From contig NZ_JAALFG010000003.1 in the NCBI RefSeq assembly GCF_011058215.1, positions 186,001-250,000 on the forward strand: 64,000 nucleotides of DNA. The letters run 5' to 3'. A program made the position numbers and the translations under genes. Of this stretch, positions 9,202 through 17,511 are shown in pieces. Below the pieces are notes generated by a model that was given only the letters and a program-made list of their open reading frames with translations, did not search any database and was not told the DNA's origin. Position 1 is the stretch's first letter; every line of letters starts with the position of its first letter. This DNA is from Devosia aurantiaca. GTDB lineage: Bacteria > Pseudomonadota > Alphaproteobacteria > Rhizobiales > Devosiaceae.

Positions 9202-10768
9202 ATGGAAACTCACGCGAACGTGCCTCAAGCGATGATCGAGGGGGCGACACGCCTTGCAGACTGGGTTCTGGTCCTGCCCGTCGTGCTCTGCCTGATCGGC
9301 GCTGCGGCCGTGCTGGCGCTGCGCCGCACCCGCGTCCTGACCCTGGTCGTGACGTTGATGACGGTGCTTGCAGTCATCGCCTGCGAGATAGCCTTGCTTG
9401 TGCGCGTCGCGGGGAAGGTCCGCTGAGCATGACCATGGGCAGGTGGCTGCCGCCCTTCGGCATCAGCCTCACGGCTGATCTCTTCAGCGCCGCCTTTGCC
9501 CTCGCTGCCTCCGCCGTCAGCCTGATCGTCCTGCTCTATGCAGAGATCGACGGGGGCAGGGACAGCAAGCGGGATGATTTCCATGCCATGGTCCTGCTGC
9601 TTCTCGCGGGCGTGACTGGCGCCTTCCTCACCGGCGACCTCTTCAACCTTTATGTCTGGTTCGAGGTGATGCTGATCGCGTCGTTTGGGCTGATCGTGCA
9701 AGGCACAAAGCCCATCCAGCTCGACGGTGCCGTCAAATACGGCTTCCTCAATTTCCTCGCGACCACCTTCTTCCTGATGGCTTTGGGCCTGCTTTATGGG
9801 CTGCTCGGTACGCTCAACATGGCCGACATCATGCGGGTGGCGCCACTTGCCGATCCGGGCGCAATGGCCGGTGTCGCGGCGCTTCTGCTTCTCGCCTTCG
9901 GCATGAAGGCGGCAGCCTTTCCGGTCAATGCCTGGCTGCCTGCGTCCTACCACACGCCTTCGGCCGCGGTGTCTGCCCTTTTGCCGGCCTCCTCACCAAG
10001 GTCGGTGCCTATGCCATGCTGCGCGCGCTCGTCGCCATACTGCCGGGCAGCCGCGATCTGTTGGAACCGGCCATTGCGCTGATCGCCATCGCAACGCTGC
10101 TGACCGCGCCGCTCGGAGCGATTGCCGAAACCAACCTTCGCCGCGCCATCGGCTTTGTCGTCATCGGCGGCATTGGCGCAGTCGTGGCAGGCCTTGCTTT
10201 GCCCACGGCAGACGGCATCGCCGGATCGGGGCTTTATATCTTCCACGCGATCCTGACTATGACCGGCCTCTACCTCATTGCCGGACTGGTCGAGCGAACG
10301 ACCGGCGCCAGCGATACACGGCAGATGGGCGGCATCTATGCGGCGAGCGCGCCGCTTTCCATTCTGTTCCTGGTCCTCATTTTGGCGGCCGCCGGCGTGC
10401 CGCCATTCTTGGGCTTCTGGCCCAAGCTTTTGCTGCTGCAAGCCAGCCTCGCCGATGGCGTAACGGGATCGGAGCCAAGCTGGATCGGCTTGGGGCTGAC
10501 GCTGGCGCTCCTGGTCAATGCCGTCCTCACCCTCATTGCCGGCACGCGTCTTTGGGCACATGTTTTCTGGCGCAACCCTCCGGTGGATTTTCCGGTCCGT
10601 GTCGGCACGCAGCGCGAGCGACTTGGGCTCGCTGCCGCCGGCGTCCTGGTTGCTGCCGTGGCGATCGCGGGGCTTTGGCCATCGCCCTTGATGGAAGGCG
10701 CGAGCAGGGGGCGGCAGATATTCTTGATCCGTCGCGCTATGTCGACGCGACCGGGCTTGCCGAGGTGA
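9202..10768 (+). CDS. mrpD: Mrp Na+/H+ antiporter subunit D, two frameshifts as given
   Basis: A NuoN/NuoM-like proton-channel subunit of about 522 residues after repair. Adding G to GGGG near 9412 gives RVAGEGPLSMTMGRWLPPFG; adding T to TTTT near 9980 gives AVSALFAGLLTKVGAYAMLR. The channel helices FNLYVWFEVMLIASFGL, KAAAFPVNAWLPASYHTP and GLYLIAGLVERTTG are all present. The start at 9202 lies 3 bases after the mrpC stop. Both breaks fall in short homopolymers inside well-conserved segments, so decay is unlikely. Confidence 0.88.
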
Positions 10769-10772
10769 CCCC

Positions 10773-11252
10773 ATGAGCACCAGCCTCCTCGTCGTGGTCC
10801 TGGCGCTAATCTGGGCCGCCGTCACCGGCAGCTTTTCAGGGCTCAATCTTCTTTTCGGCGGCCTTGTCGGCGCCGTGGTCGTGTCCCTGCTCCGCAACTC
10901 CCTGGTGCGCAGAAATGGGCTCAGGCGATGGCGCCGGATCGGATCGCTGGCGCTCCTCTTCGTCTACGAGCTGTTCCTCAGCGCTTTCAAAGTGGCGCTT
11001 CTGACCATCAAGCCCAATCTTAGATCGGCCTTGCGCCCCGCCATCATCGCTGTGCCGCTGACGGTCAAATCGGATGGCGAAATTACTTTGTTGGCGAACC
11101 TGATCACTCTCACGCCGGGCACCCTCAGCGTCGATGTGTCGGCCGATCGTTCGCAGCTTTATGTCCATGCGTTGACGCATGAAGACCGCGAGGCTGTGAT
11201 CACGGGGATCGTCAGCGGTGTCGAGCAAAAGGTCCGGGAGGTGTTTGAATGA
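10773..11252 (+). CDS. mrpE: Mrp Na+/H+ antiporter subunit E
   Basis: A 159-residue MnhE family protein. Two N-terminal membrane segments (residues about 1-60) are followed by a cytoplasmic domain with the family-typical VKSDGEITLLANLITLTPGT and DRSQLYVHAL strings. It starts 4 bases after the mrpD stop and overlaps mrpF by the ATGA at 11249. Known members are needed for assembly of the Mrp complex. Confidence 0.93.
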   Translation: MSTSLLVVVLALIWAAVTGSFSGLNLLFGGLVGAVVVSLLRNSLVRRNGLRRWRRIGSLALLFVYELFLSAFKVALLTIKPNLRSALRPAIIAVPLTVKSDGEITLLANLITLTPGTLSVDVSADRSQLYVHALTHEDREAVITGIVSGVEQKVREVFE

Positions 11253-11551
11253 GCCCCGCGCTGTTCATGGATTGGGCGACAACGATCGCGCTTGCGCTTC
11301 TGGCAGCGGCCTTAATCGTGTCGGTCATCCGCATCGTACTCGGGCCAAGTCTCCCCGATCGCGTCCTCGCCCTCGATCTTCTGACCATTGTCGCCATGGG
11401 CTTTGTTGGCACCATCGCCGTCAGGACCGGTCTCTGGCTCTACCTCGATATCGCCTTGGCGCTGGCCCTCTTGGGCTTTCTCGCCACCGTTGCGCTCGCT
11501 CGCTACATCATGCTGCGCAATGACGCCGCAACCGACGGGAAGAGGCGCTGA
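11249..11551 (+). CDS. mrpF: Mrp Na+/H+ antiporter subunit F
   Basis: A 100-residue membrane protein of the MnhF/MrpF family with three helices. The signature LGPSLPDRVLALDLLTI falls between helices one and two, and the third helix includes DIALALALLGFLATVALARY. It overlaps mrpE by four bases and mrpG by one, the compact arrangement usual for this operon. Confidence 0.93.
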   Translation: MSPALFMDWATTIALALLAAALIVSVIRIVLGPSLPDRVLALDLLTIVAMGFVGTIAVRTGLWLYLDIALALALLGFLATVALARYIMLRNDAATDGKRR

Positions 11552-11907
11552 TGCTCTACGATGTTGTCGTCTATGGAAGCGGCGTGCTTTTGTTGGCTGG
11601 AGCCCTGTTCACGCTGCTCGCGGCCATCGGGGTGCTGCGTTTTCCCGATCTTTATACCCGCATGCACGCAGCATCGAAGGCCGGGGTGGTAGGCGGCGGG
11701 CTGATTCTGTTTGTCATAGCTCTTATGTCGCAGGACGCCGCTGTTGCAATTCGCGCCATCATTGGCATTATTTTTCTTCTACTGACGACACCTGTCGCAG
11801 CACATCTTCTGGCGAAAGCCAGTCTTGCTGCAGGATACAAGCCTTGGGAAAAAACTGTGGCTGACGAGACAATTACAATTGTCGCTAAACAGTCCGTTGC
11901 TGAATAA
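11551..11907 (+). CDS. mrpG: Mrp Na+/H+ antiporter subunit G
   Basis: A 118-residue MnhG family protein with three hydrophobic segments. The conserved block LRFPDLYTRMHAASKAG lies between helices one and two. It is the last gene of the operon; its ATG begins at the final base of the mrpF stop. The hydrophilic tail WEKTVADETITIVAKQS is variable in the family. A 122-base gap with no clear terminator separates it from mucR. Confidence 0.93.
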   Translation: MLYDVVVYGSGVLLLAGALFTLLAAIGVLRFPDLYTRMHAASKAGVVGGGLILFVIALMSQDAAVAIRAIIGIIFLLLTTPVAAHLLAKASLAAGYKPWEKTVADETITIVAKQSVAE

Positions 11908-12029
11908 CGACTAATACTTTTCGTCGACACGGGCAATTTTGGTTGCATGGCCTGCAGAACAGGCCTAGTTACCAGGCAACGCGGCTCCTCCCCAATGGCC
12001 GCCAATAAATAAGAACTGGAAGGTTGGAT

Positions 12030-12452
12030 ATGAACGACGACACCGGCGCGTTCGTGGCTGCTGATACGGACCTGATCGGTCTCAGCACCGATATTGTTTC
12101 GGCTTATGTGAGCCATAATTCTGTTAGCCCAGGCGATCTTACCAAGTTGATCGCCGAGGTTCACGGTGCATTGCGCGCGCTGCAGACAAATGAGGCGCCC
12201 GTTCAGGTTGAAGAACTCAAGCCTGCCGTGCCCGTCAAGAAGTCTATCGCTTCGGACTACATCATCTGCCTGGAAGACGGGAAGAAGTTCAAGTCGCTGA
12301 AGCGCCATCTGCGCACCCATTACAACCTGTCTCCCGAAGAATATCGGGAGAAGTGGGGCCTTCCGGCTGATTATCCGATGGTTGCTCCCAGCTATTCGGC
12401 GACTCGCTCCAAGCTTGCCAAGGACAACGGGCTCGGTCGCAAGGCCGAATAG
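12030..12452 (+). CDS. mucR: MucR/Ros family zinc-finger transcriptional regulator
   Basis: A 140-residue DNA-binding regulator of the MucR/Ros family, which in rhizobia and Brucella controls exopolysaccharide, motility and virulence genes and often represses itself. The finger is ICLEDGKKFKSLKRHLRTHY, with Cys80, Asp83, His93 and His97, so the second Cys of the classical Ros finger is replaced by Asp, as in some family members. The block YNLSPEEYREKWGLPADYP follows. The ATG at 12030 is preferred over a TTG two codons earlier because GGAAGG ends 6 bases upstream. A strong terminator follows the gene, so it is probably a single-gene unit. Confidence 0.93.
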   Translation: MNDDTGAFVAADTDLIGLSTDIVSAYVSHNSVSPGDLTKLIAEVHGALRALQTNEAPVQVEELKPAVPVKKSIASDYIICLEDGKKFKSLKRHLRTHYNLSPEEYREKWGLPADYPMVAPSYSATRSKLAKDNGLGRKAE

Positions 12453-12475
12453 GCCGAGAGGCACAAGCGTCCACA

Positions 12476-12503
12476 AAGGCCGTCCTTCGGGGCGGCCTTC
12501 TTT
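12476..12503 (+). terminator. Rho-independent terminator of mucR
   Basis: AAGGCCG at 12476-12482 pairs with CGGCCTT at 12493-12499 around a 10-base loop and is followed by CTTT. It starts 24 bases after the mucR stop. Confidence 0.75.
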
Positions 12504-12554
12504 AGCGCGGAAAGCTGTTCAACTTATCCCCGCACCCATGGCCAAGGTCGAAGG

Positions 12555-12574
12555 TATAGGAATATAGTCCTATA
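12555..12574. promoter_or_regulatory. A+T-rich palindrome upstream of the DnaA-like gene
   Basis: TATAGGA (12555-12561) and TCCTATA (12568-12574) form a perfect 7-bp inverted repeat with a 6-base ATATAG centre, 18 bases before the ATG of the next gene. The site is A+T-rich in a GC-rich setting and overlaps where a -10 box would lie. It could be an operator or the promoter itself; this is inference from position and symmetry. Confidence 0.35.
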
Positions 12575-12591
12575 TCGACGAGGCCAGTGCC

Positions 12592-12945
12592 ATGATGCCT
12601 ACCCCATATTCCGACTCCGATCCGCTCCCGTCAGGCGCAGACGCTTCGGACCAGCGCAAGATCGAGCGGGTGATCGAACTGGTGGCGCGGGAATATGATG
12701 TTTCCAAACTGCTGATACTACATCATTCGCGATGCCGCGCCAGTGCTGCGCGGGCGCGGCAGGTGGCGATGTATTTATCGCATGTGGTGCTCGGTCAGAG
12801 CCTCGTGGATGTGGGTCGCGCCTTTGGGCGGGATAGGACTACAGTCTCCCACGCCTGTGGCTTGATCGAGGATCAGCGCGACGATCTCGAGTTCGACGCC
12901 CGGCTCGATCGTTTCGAGGCCATCCTCAATGGGGGCCAGGCATGA
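12592..12945 (+). CDS. DnaA C-terminal-domain (helix-turn-helix) protein
   Basis: A 117-residue protein that has only the DNA-binding part of the replication initiator DnaA. The DnaA signature appears as FGRDRTTVSHAC at about residues 82-93, and the basic helix ASAARARQVAMYLSHVV precedes it. There is no AAA+ domain, so it cannot initiate replication by itself; it may bind DnaA-box-like sites. Stand-alone versions are common in Hyphomicrobiales. Two adjacent ATGs (12592, 12595) are possible starts. It overlaps the DUF6456 gene by four bases. Confidence 0.78.
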   Translation: MMPTPYSDSDPLPSGADASDQRKIERVIELVAREYDVSKLLILHHSRCRASAARARQVAMYLSHVVLGQSLVDVGRAFGRDRTTVSHACGLIEDQRDDLEFDARLDRFEAILNGGQA

Positions 12946-13448
12946 CCACATCCCTGGGTGAAATCGCGCCTGATGCCGTTCTGCGTCTGGCGGCAGCGAG
13001 CAAGGATGGCGCGTTTCTTGGTCCGCACCATGTCGAGGCGGCGCGGATGCTGACGCGGCTGTTCGAACGATCGCGGCTGCGCCAACGCGTCACCATGTCC
13101 TATGATCCCACAAGGCTTGGCGACAAGGGCGGGGCGCCGCAGCAGGGCATGCTCGCCGATAGCGCTGCAGACGCTCGCAAGCGGCTCAATATGTTGGCGC
13201 GAGCCCTGCCGCCGGATTGCTGGACGGTGTTGACCGACATCTGCGCCTTCGACAAGGGCCTCCAGCAGGTGGAAACCGAGCGCGGCTGGCCGCGGCGCGG
13301 GGCGAAACTGGTGCTCCGGATTGGGCTCGATCAGCTGTGCATCAGCTTTGGCCTTTCCGCGGAGGCTGAGGGCGCTGACCGGCATCGGGTGGAAGGCTGG
13401 CTGGAGGAGCGTTTACCCATGTTCCAGGATGCGCCGTTAACGATGTAA
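12942..13448 (+). CDS. DUF6456 domain protein
   Basis: A 168-residue protein resembling the DUF6456 family found next to DnaA-domain genes in rhizobia. The centre carries ARMLTRLFERSRLRQRVTMSYD, and the second half CAFDKGLQQVETERGWPRR, both typical of the family as I remember it. No catalytic motif is visible; the pattern suggests a small DNA-associated helical protein. Its ATG overlaps the previous stop, so the pair is cotranscribed and translationally coupled. Function is unknown. Confidence 0.65.
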   Translation: MTTSLGEIAPDAVLRLAAASKDGAFLGPHHVEAARMLTRLFERSRLRQRVTMSYDPTRLGDKGGAPQQGMLADSAADARKRLNMLARALPPDCWTVLTDICAFDKGLQQVETERGWPRRGAKLVLRIGLDQLCISFGLSAEAEGADRHRVEGWLEERLPMFQDAPLTM

Positions 13449-13510
13449 CGTTTGTTCATGTTTGCGGGTTTTGGGACGTGATAAAACGCCTCGAACATTG
13501 TTGCGGCCCC

Positions 13511-14538
13511 ATGAACAAAAAGCTCCACACCATTCAGTACCTGCGTGCCATTGCGGCGCTGATGGTGCTTGCCTCCCATGCGCTGCTCTACCCCTGGCAG
13601 AGCAGACGCTGCTTTATGGGCGTCTGGGCTGGTTGGGCGTGATCCTCTTTTTCGTGGTTTCGGGCTTCATCATGGTGGCGGTGACCGGGGACGGGCGCTT
13701 CGACGCCGGCAAGTTCATGCGCCGCCGCATCCTGCGCGTCGTGCCACTTTATTGGGCCGCGACAGCCGTGGCGGCGCTGGCGGCTTTGCTGCTGCCGAGT
13801 GTGTTCAAGACCACGGTATTCGATGGTGAACAGCTGATCCTGTCGCTGTTCTTTATTCCCTTCTACAACCCGGCCTCGCACGGCTTTCACCCGCTTTATA
13901 AGCTCGGATGGACGCTAAACTACGAGATGTTCTTCTACATCTGCTTTGCCGCACTGGCGTTTCTGGGCGCCACCAGCAGGGTCTGGGTGCTGACCATTGC
14001 TTATGTTGCGCTGGCGATTATCGGCATGGTGTTCCGTCCGACCGATGCGATCCCGGCCTTCTATACGAGCTTCATGCCGCTCGCCTTCGTGGCCGGGGCA
14101 TGGCTGGGCCTTGCCTATATCCGCGGTTGGCTGAGCGTGCTGCGGGTCGAGGTCCTGTTCCTGCTCGGGCTGGTCGGGGTCTTTGGGCTGTTCGAGGGCT
14201 TTTATTGGGACCGCGGCCTGGTCGAGGATCAGAGCGCCTTTGTGGGGCTGCTGTCTTTTGCCGCGTCGACGGTCGCCCTGCTGGTGGCGAGGGAGCGGCA
14301 GGTTCCGTATCTGCCGACGCTCGAGCGGCTGGGCGATGCGTCTTATTCGATCTACCTGGTCCACATGTTTTCAGTGGCGGCGATTGCCGGCGTTCTGCTG
14401 CGCATGATGGGCACCGACGATCCGGTGCTGATCTTTGCCGCGGAGCTTGCCGCGATCTTTGGCGGTGTCTTTGTCGGCTACCTAATCTATCGGGCGATCG
14501 AAAAGCCGCTGATCGGCAGGCTCCGCCGCTACGCCTAG
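13511..14538 (+). CDS. Acyltransferase 3 family membrane protein, frameshifted as given
   Basis: An integral membrane O-acyltransferase of about 343 residues (acyltransferase_3, OafA/NodX/ExoZ-like), which usually acetylates or succinylates surface polysaccharide. The N-terminus MNKKLHTIQYLRAIAALMVL holds the family Arg, and His follows in LASHALLYP. Adding one C to the CCCC near 13594 joins this to LAEQTLLYGRLGWLGVILFF. About ten hydrophobic segments follow, with SYSIYLVHMFS near the end. ATG at 13511. It meets the minus-strand sufE tail to tail with a 4-base overlap. The substrate cannot be inferred from the neighbours. Confidence 0.8.
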
Positions 14539-14960
14539 GCGAGCGCCTTGGCTTCGTTGCGGATGCGATTGACCATGGCGACGAGGCCATTGGATCGCTG
14601 CGTCGTCAGATGCTCGCGCAGGCCCAGTTCGTCGAAGAGTCTAATGGCGTCGGTTTCGGCGATGTCGCGGGCCGTGCGGTCCGAGTAAAGCGCCAACAGT
14701 ACGGCGACGAGCCCCTGGACGATCATCGCGTCGCTCTCGCCGCGGAACCGCAGTCCGGCTTCGCCGTCGACCTGTTCCGGCTCGGCCACCAGCCAGACCT
14801 GCGACATGCAGCCATTGACCTTGTTGCCGGCATTGCGCTCGGCGTCGTCGAGCCGCGGCAAAGCCTGCCCCAGTTCGATCAGATAGCGGTAGCGATCTTC
14901 CCAATCATCGAGGAAGGAAAGGTTCTCGGCGATGTCCTGAAAGGCTTGCGGCTGGGTCAT
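14535..14960 (-). CDS. sufE: SufE family Fe-S cluster assembly sulfur acceptor
   Basis: A 141-residue SufE protein that takes persulfide sulfur from the SufS cysteine desulfurase for iron-sulfur cluster assembly. The active Cys51 lies in NKVNGCMSQVWL, and the fold continues through RGESDAMIVQGLVAVLL. FLDDWEDRYRYLIELG near the start is typical. Length is normal. No other suf gene is adjacent. Confidence 0.92.
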   Translation of the reverse strand: MTQPQAFQDIAENLSFLDDWEDRYRYLIELGQALPRLDDAERNAGNKVNGCMSQVWLVAEPEQVDGEAGLRFRGESDAMIVQGLVAVLLALYSDRTARDIAETDAIRLFDELGLREHLTTQRSNGLVAMVNRIRNEAKALA

Positions 14961-15003
14961 ATTCTCTATCTAGGCCACGTATCGCGCCTTTGCCAGTGGC
15001 CAA

Positions 15004-15040
15004 AGAAAATGCCGCAAGCACGGGGCACTGTGCTTGCGGC
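15004..15040 (-). terminator. Terminator after the DUF5330-like gene
   Basis: A perfect 11-bp inverted repeat (GCCGCAAGCAC at 15011-15021, GTGCTTGCGGC at 15030-15040) with an 8-base loop. On the minus strand it is followed by ATTTTCTTT, so it fits termination of the gene ending at 15071. Confidence 0.7.
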
Positions 15041-15070
15041 AGACGCCCGGAGGCGAAGTTCGATTAGGTG

Positions 15071-15373
15071 TCAGACCGGGCGGTCCGGCCGGGGCCGGGG
15101 CAACGGAATGGCAGGCTTGGCCGGGGTCGTGTGCATGGGATCGCCGGCCTGCTGAGTGTTCTGGAGGGCTGCCACGGCAAGAGCCTTGCCACCGTGGCAG
15201 ACGAGTTCGGTACAGTCGATTGCAGAGATCTGCTCGGAGATGAAGGCGCCGCCTTGCGACAACGCCTCGTTGGATAGGCTTTCCGCGGTATCGCGAACAT
15301 CCATTTCGGGCCGGATAAGCACGAAGGCCAAGATCAGCCAGAACGCGGAGCGCAGCAGGAACATCGGCTTCAT
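15071..15373 (-). CDS. Small exported or membrane-anchored protein (DUF5330-like)
   Basis: A 100-residue protein with one N-terminal hydrophobic segment (MFLLRSAFWLILAFVLI) and a soluble remainder with two Cys in IDCTELVCHGG. The layout matches the small DUF5330 proteins of Hyphomicrobiales: membrane segment, short helical stretch, Cys pair, proline-rich tail. The hydrophobic segment may be a signal anchor, placing the rest in the periplasm, where the Cys pair could form a disulfide. Function is unknown. It is transcribed away from the histidine kinase gene. Confidence 0.55.
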   Translation of the reverse strand: MKPMFLLRSAFWLILAFVLIRPEMDVRDTAESLSNEALSQGGAFISEQISAIDCTELVCHGGKALAVAALQNTQQAGDPMHTTPAKPAIPLPRPRPDRPV

Positions 15374-15687
15374 CCCATCGCGACGGGCCTATTCCCGTTC
15401 GATGAAATGATCCTAGCGATTCCCGCTTAAACGGGTCTGTGGCAATTGCATAAAATTTGAATCAAATCGCTGGCGATTGCGGCGCCCGGGGCAACGGCTT
15501 GTTTACGCTAAACGCCAAAACCTCGCCTGGAGGGAACCGAAAAGCCCGAGGCCGCGCCATCTTAAACCCTGTCTTAGCGGTTGGCGGACGAGGTTGATCC
15601 GACAAAAGACCCGGCCATCGAACCGGGCATCCAAGACCCAGAAAGGGTCGTCCGGAGCGTTCTTTCCGGGTTTAGGGCGTCGGTGTT
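15374..15687. other. 314-base divergent intergenic region, no gene seen
   Basis: The stretch lies between the minus-strand small protein and the plus-strand histidine kinase. The part near 15440-15470 is A+T-rich (ATAAAATTTGAATCAAATCG) and may hold promoters. Several short inverted repeats occur near 15600-15670, for example around GACCCAGAAAGGGTC. Short open frames here lack start signals and coding character. Confidence 0.4.
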
Positions 15688-17511
15688 GTGAGTTCATTTA
15701 TGCGTAGTCTCAAGGTCTTCGGAGCGAGAAACGGACGCGACCCCGCCTTGGCCGGGGTCGGCAACCGGCCCGAGCTGCTGCGCCGCAAGACCATCGGCAA
15801 CAATTCCCGCCTGCTGCTTGCTGCCGGAGTTCTGGCCGTCGGCCCCGCCCTTTATGCGCTCGTCACTGGTGCACCGCTGGCGCTGCTCGTCACCTCCATC
15901 GTGCTCGGTGGCGCGCTGACGGCGCTTGCCATGCACCAGCGTGGCCAATTCGATCATTCCGCCATGGCTCAGGTCGCAACGCTCATGGCAGCCGGCCTCG
16001 TTCTGACCATTGCCGATCCGCGATTCGCAGATGCCGGCCTCGCCATGGCCTTGTTGGGTCCTGTGCTCGCCGCCCTGGTCGCGCGCAGCAGCATGCGGCG
16101 GGTCAGCTGGCTTGCCTTGCTGCCGATCATTGCCATCGCGCTCGCGAGCACGCTTCTCGGCTTGCCGGCAAATCCGCTGCCCGATGCCCAGCTGCTGCCT
16201 GCTTCAGGGCTTGGCTTTGCCATTGCTTTTGCCGTGGTCGCCTATAGTGCGCACCATATCAACAGCGCCTTCGAGGTCCACGACAAGGCGCAGATCGATG
16301 CCTATCGGCACCTCATCGAACACGTCCAGGATGCGGTGCTGCGCTTTGCTGCCGACGGCCAGGTCATGTTGGCGTCGCGTTCGGCAGAGCCCCTCTTCGG
16401 CTGCGCGCGCTACCAGCTTTCCGGCAATTCGCTGGTTGAGCGCGTGCATGTTCTCGACCGCCCGGCATTCCTCACGGCCTTTTCCGATGCCAGCCAGCTT
16501 GGCCGCAGCCGTACGATCGAGGTGCGCATGCGCCAGGACGATCCGCGTGCCGGCTCGAGCGTTCCGCGCTTTATCTGGGTCGAGGCTCAGCTTGCCCCGA
16601 TCCTCGATGAGACGGCGAGCGAAGAGGCGCACGAGGTCATTGCCCTTTTGCGCGACATCACCAGCCGCAAGGACACCGAGGCGGCCATGGCCGAAGCGCG
16701 CCGCGTTGCCGAAGATGCGTCGCAGGCCAAGTCGCGGTTCCTCGCGACCATCGGCCATGAATTGCGCACGCCGCTCAACGCCGTTGTCGGGTTCTCCGAG
16801 ATGATGACCAGTGGCATTGGCGGCCAGCTTACCGGCACGCACAAGGAATATGCCGGGCTGATTCACCAGAGCGGCCGGCATCTGCTCGAGGTCGTCAGCA
16901 TGCTGCTCGACATGTCGCGCATCGAGGCCGGCAAATTCGAAATCCAGGCGGAGCAGATCGCCCCGGCCGATATCGTGCCCGCATGCTTTGCCATGGTCGA
17001 AACCATGGCCCAGGCCCGCAGCGTTCGCCTCCTGTCCGAGATCGAGGCCGACCTGCCGATGCTGACCGCCGACGAACGCGTATGCAGGCAGATCCTCATT
17101 AATCTCCTCTCCAACGCCATCAAGTTCAGCCACGAGGGTGGGCAGGTGTCGGTCGCCGTCAAGCGCCAGGGTCAGTCGATCAGCCTTTCGGTGCGGGATC
17201 GCGGCATCGGCATGGCGCCGGCCGCGCTCGACCGAATCGGCGAACCCTTTTTCCAGGTGCAGGACGGCCTGACCCGCAAATACGAGGGGACCGGCCTTGG
17301 CCTTTCCATCGTCAAGGGCCTGGTCGAGCTGCATGGCGGCACGTTGCGCGCCATTTCCGAAGTGGGAACGGGGACAACCATCACAGTTCTTCTGCCCATA
17401 AACGGTCCGGCAACCAAAGCCAGCGAAACTGCCGAGATCGTTCCTCTTCACCGTGAGCCTTTGGCTGCCGCCTTACCTCTATGGCAAAAAGAAACAAGAA
17501 AAGCGCAATGA
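15688..17511 (+). CDS. PAS-domain sensor histidine kinase
   Basis: A 607-residue membrane-bound hybrid-less histidine kinase. About six hydrophobic segments cover residues 35-195, a PAS domain follows (YRHLIEHVQDAVLRFAADG, about 205-320), then a HisKA dimerisation domain with the phospho-acceptor His in IGHELRTPLNAVVGFSE (about residue 356), and an HATPase domain with NLLSNAIKFS, DRGIGM and GTGLGLSIVKG. The HisKA sequence resembles the PleC/PdhS group of alphaproteobacterial cell-cycle kinases, but this is not enough to name it. Start is GTG 15688 or ATG 15700. No response regulator is adjacent; it overlaps the next gene by 31 bases. Confidence 0.85.
   Translation: MSSFMRSLKVFGARNGRDPALAGVGNRPELLRRKTIGNNSRLLLAAGVLAVGPALYALVTGAPLALLVTSIVLGGALTALAMHQRGQFDHSAMAQVATLMAAGLVLTIADPRFADAGLAMALLGPVLAALVARSSMRRVSWLALLPIIAIALASTLLGLPANPLPDAQLLPASGLGFAIAFAVVAYSAHHINSAFEVHDKAQIDAYRHLIEHVQDAVLRFAADGQVMLASRSAEPLFGCARYQLSGNSLVERVHVLDRPAFLTAFSDASQLGRSRTIEVRMRQDDPRAGSSVPRFIWVEAQLAPILDETASEEAHEVIALLRDITSRKDTEAAMAEARRVAEDASQAKSRFLATIGHELRTPLNAVVGFSEMMTSGIGGQLTGTHKEYAGLIHQSGRHLLEVVSMLLDMSRIEAGKFEIQAEQIAPADIVPACFAMVETMAQARSVRLLSEIEADLPMLTADERVCRQILINLLSNAIKFSHEGGQVSVAVKRQGQSISLSVRDRGIGMAPAALDRIGEPFFQVQDGLTRKYEGTGLGLSIVKGLVELHGGTLRAISEVGTGTTITVLLPINGPATKASETAEIVPLHREPLAAALPLWQKETRKAQ

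Noticed and set aside
5969..10768. mrpA and mrpD as pseudogenes
   Set aside because: All four breaks are single missing bases in short runs inside otherwise conserved sequence, and the other five mrp genes are intact.
16204..17451. Minus-strand 415-codon frame opposite the PAS histidine kinase
   Set aside because: The sense strand has H-box and HATPase motifs; the antisense product resembles no protein.
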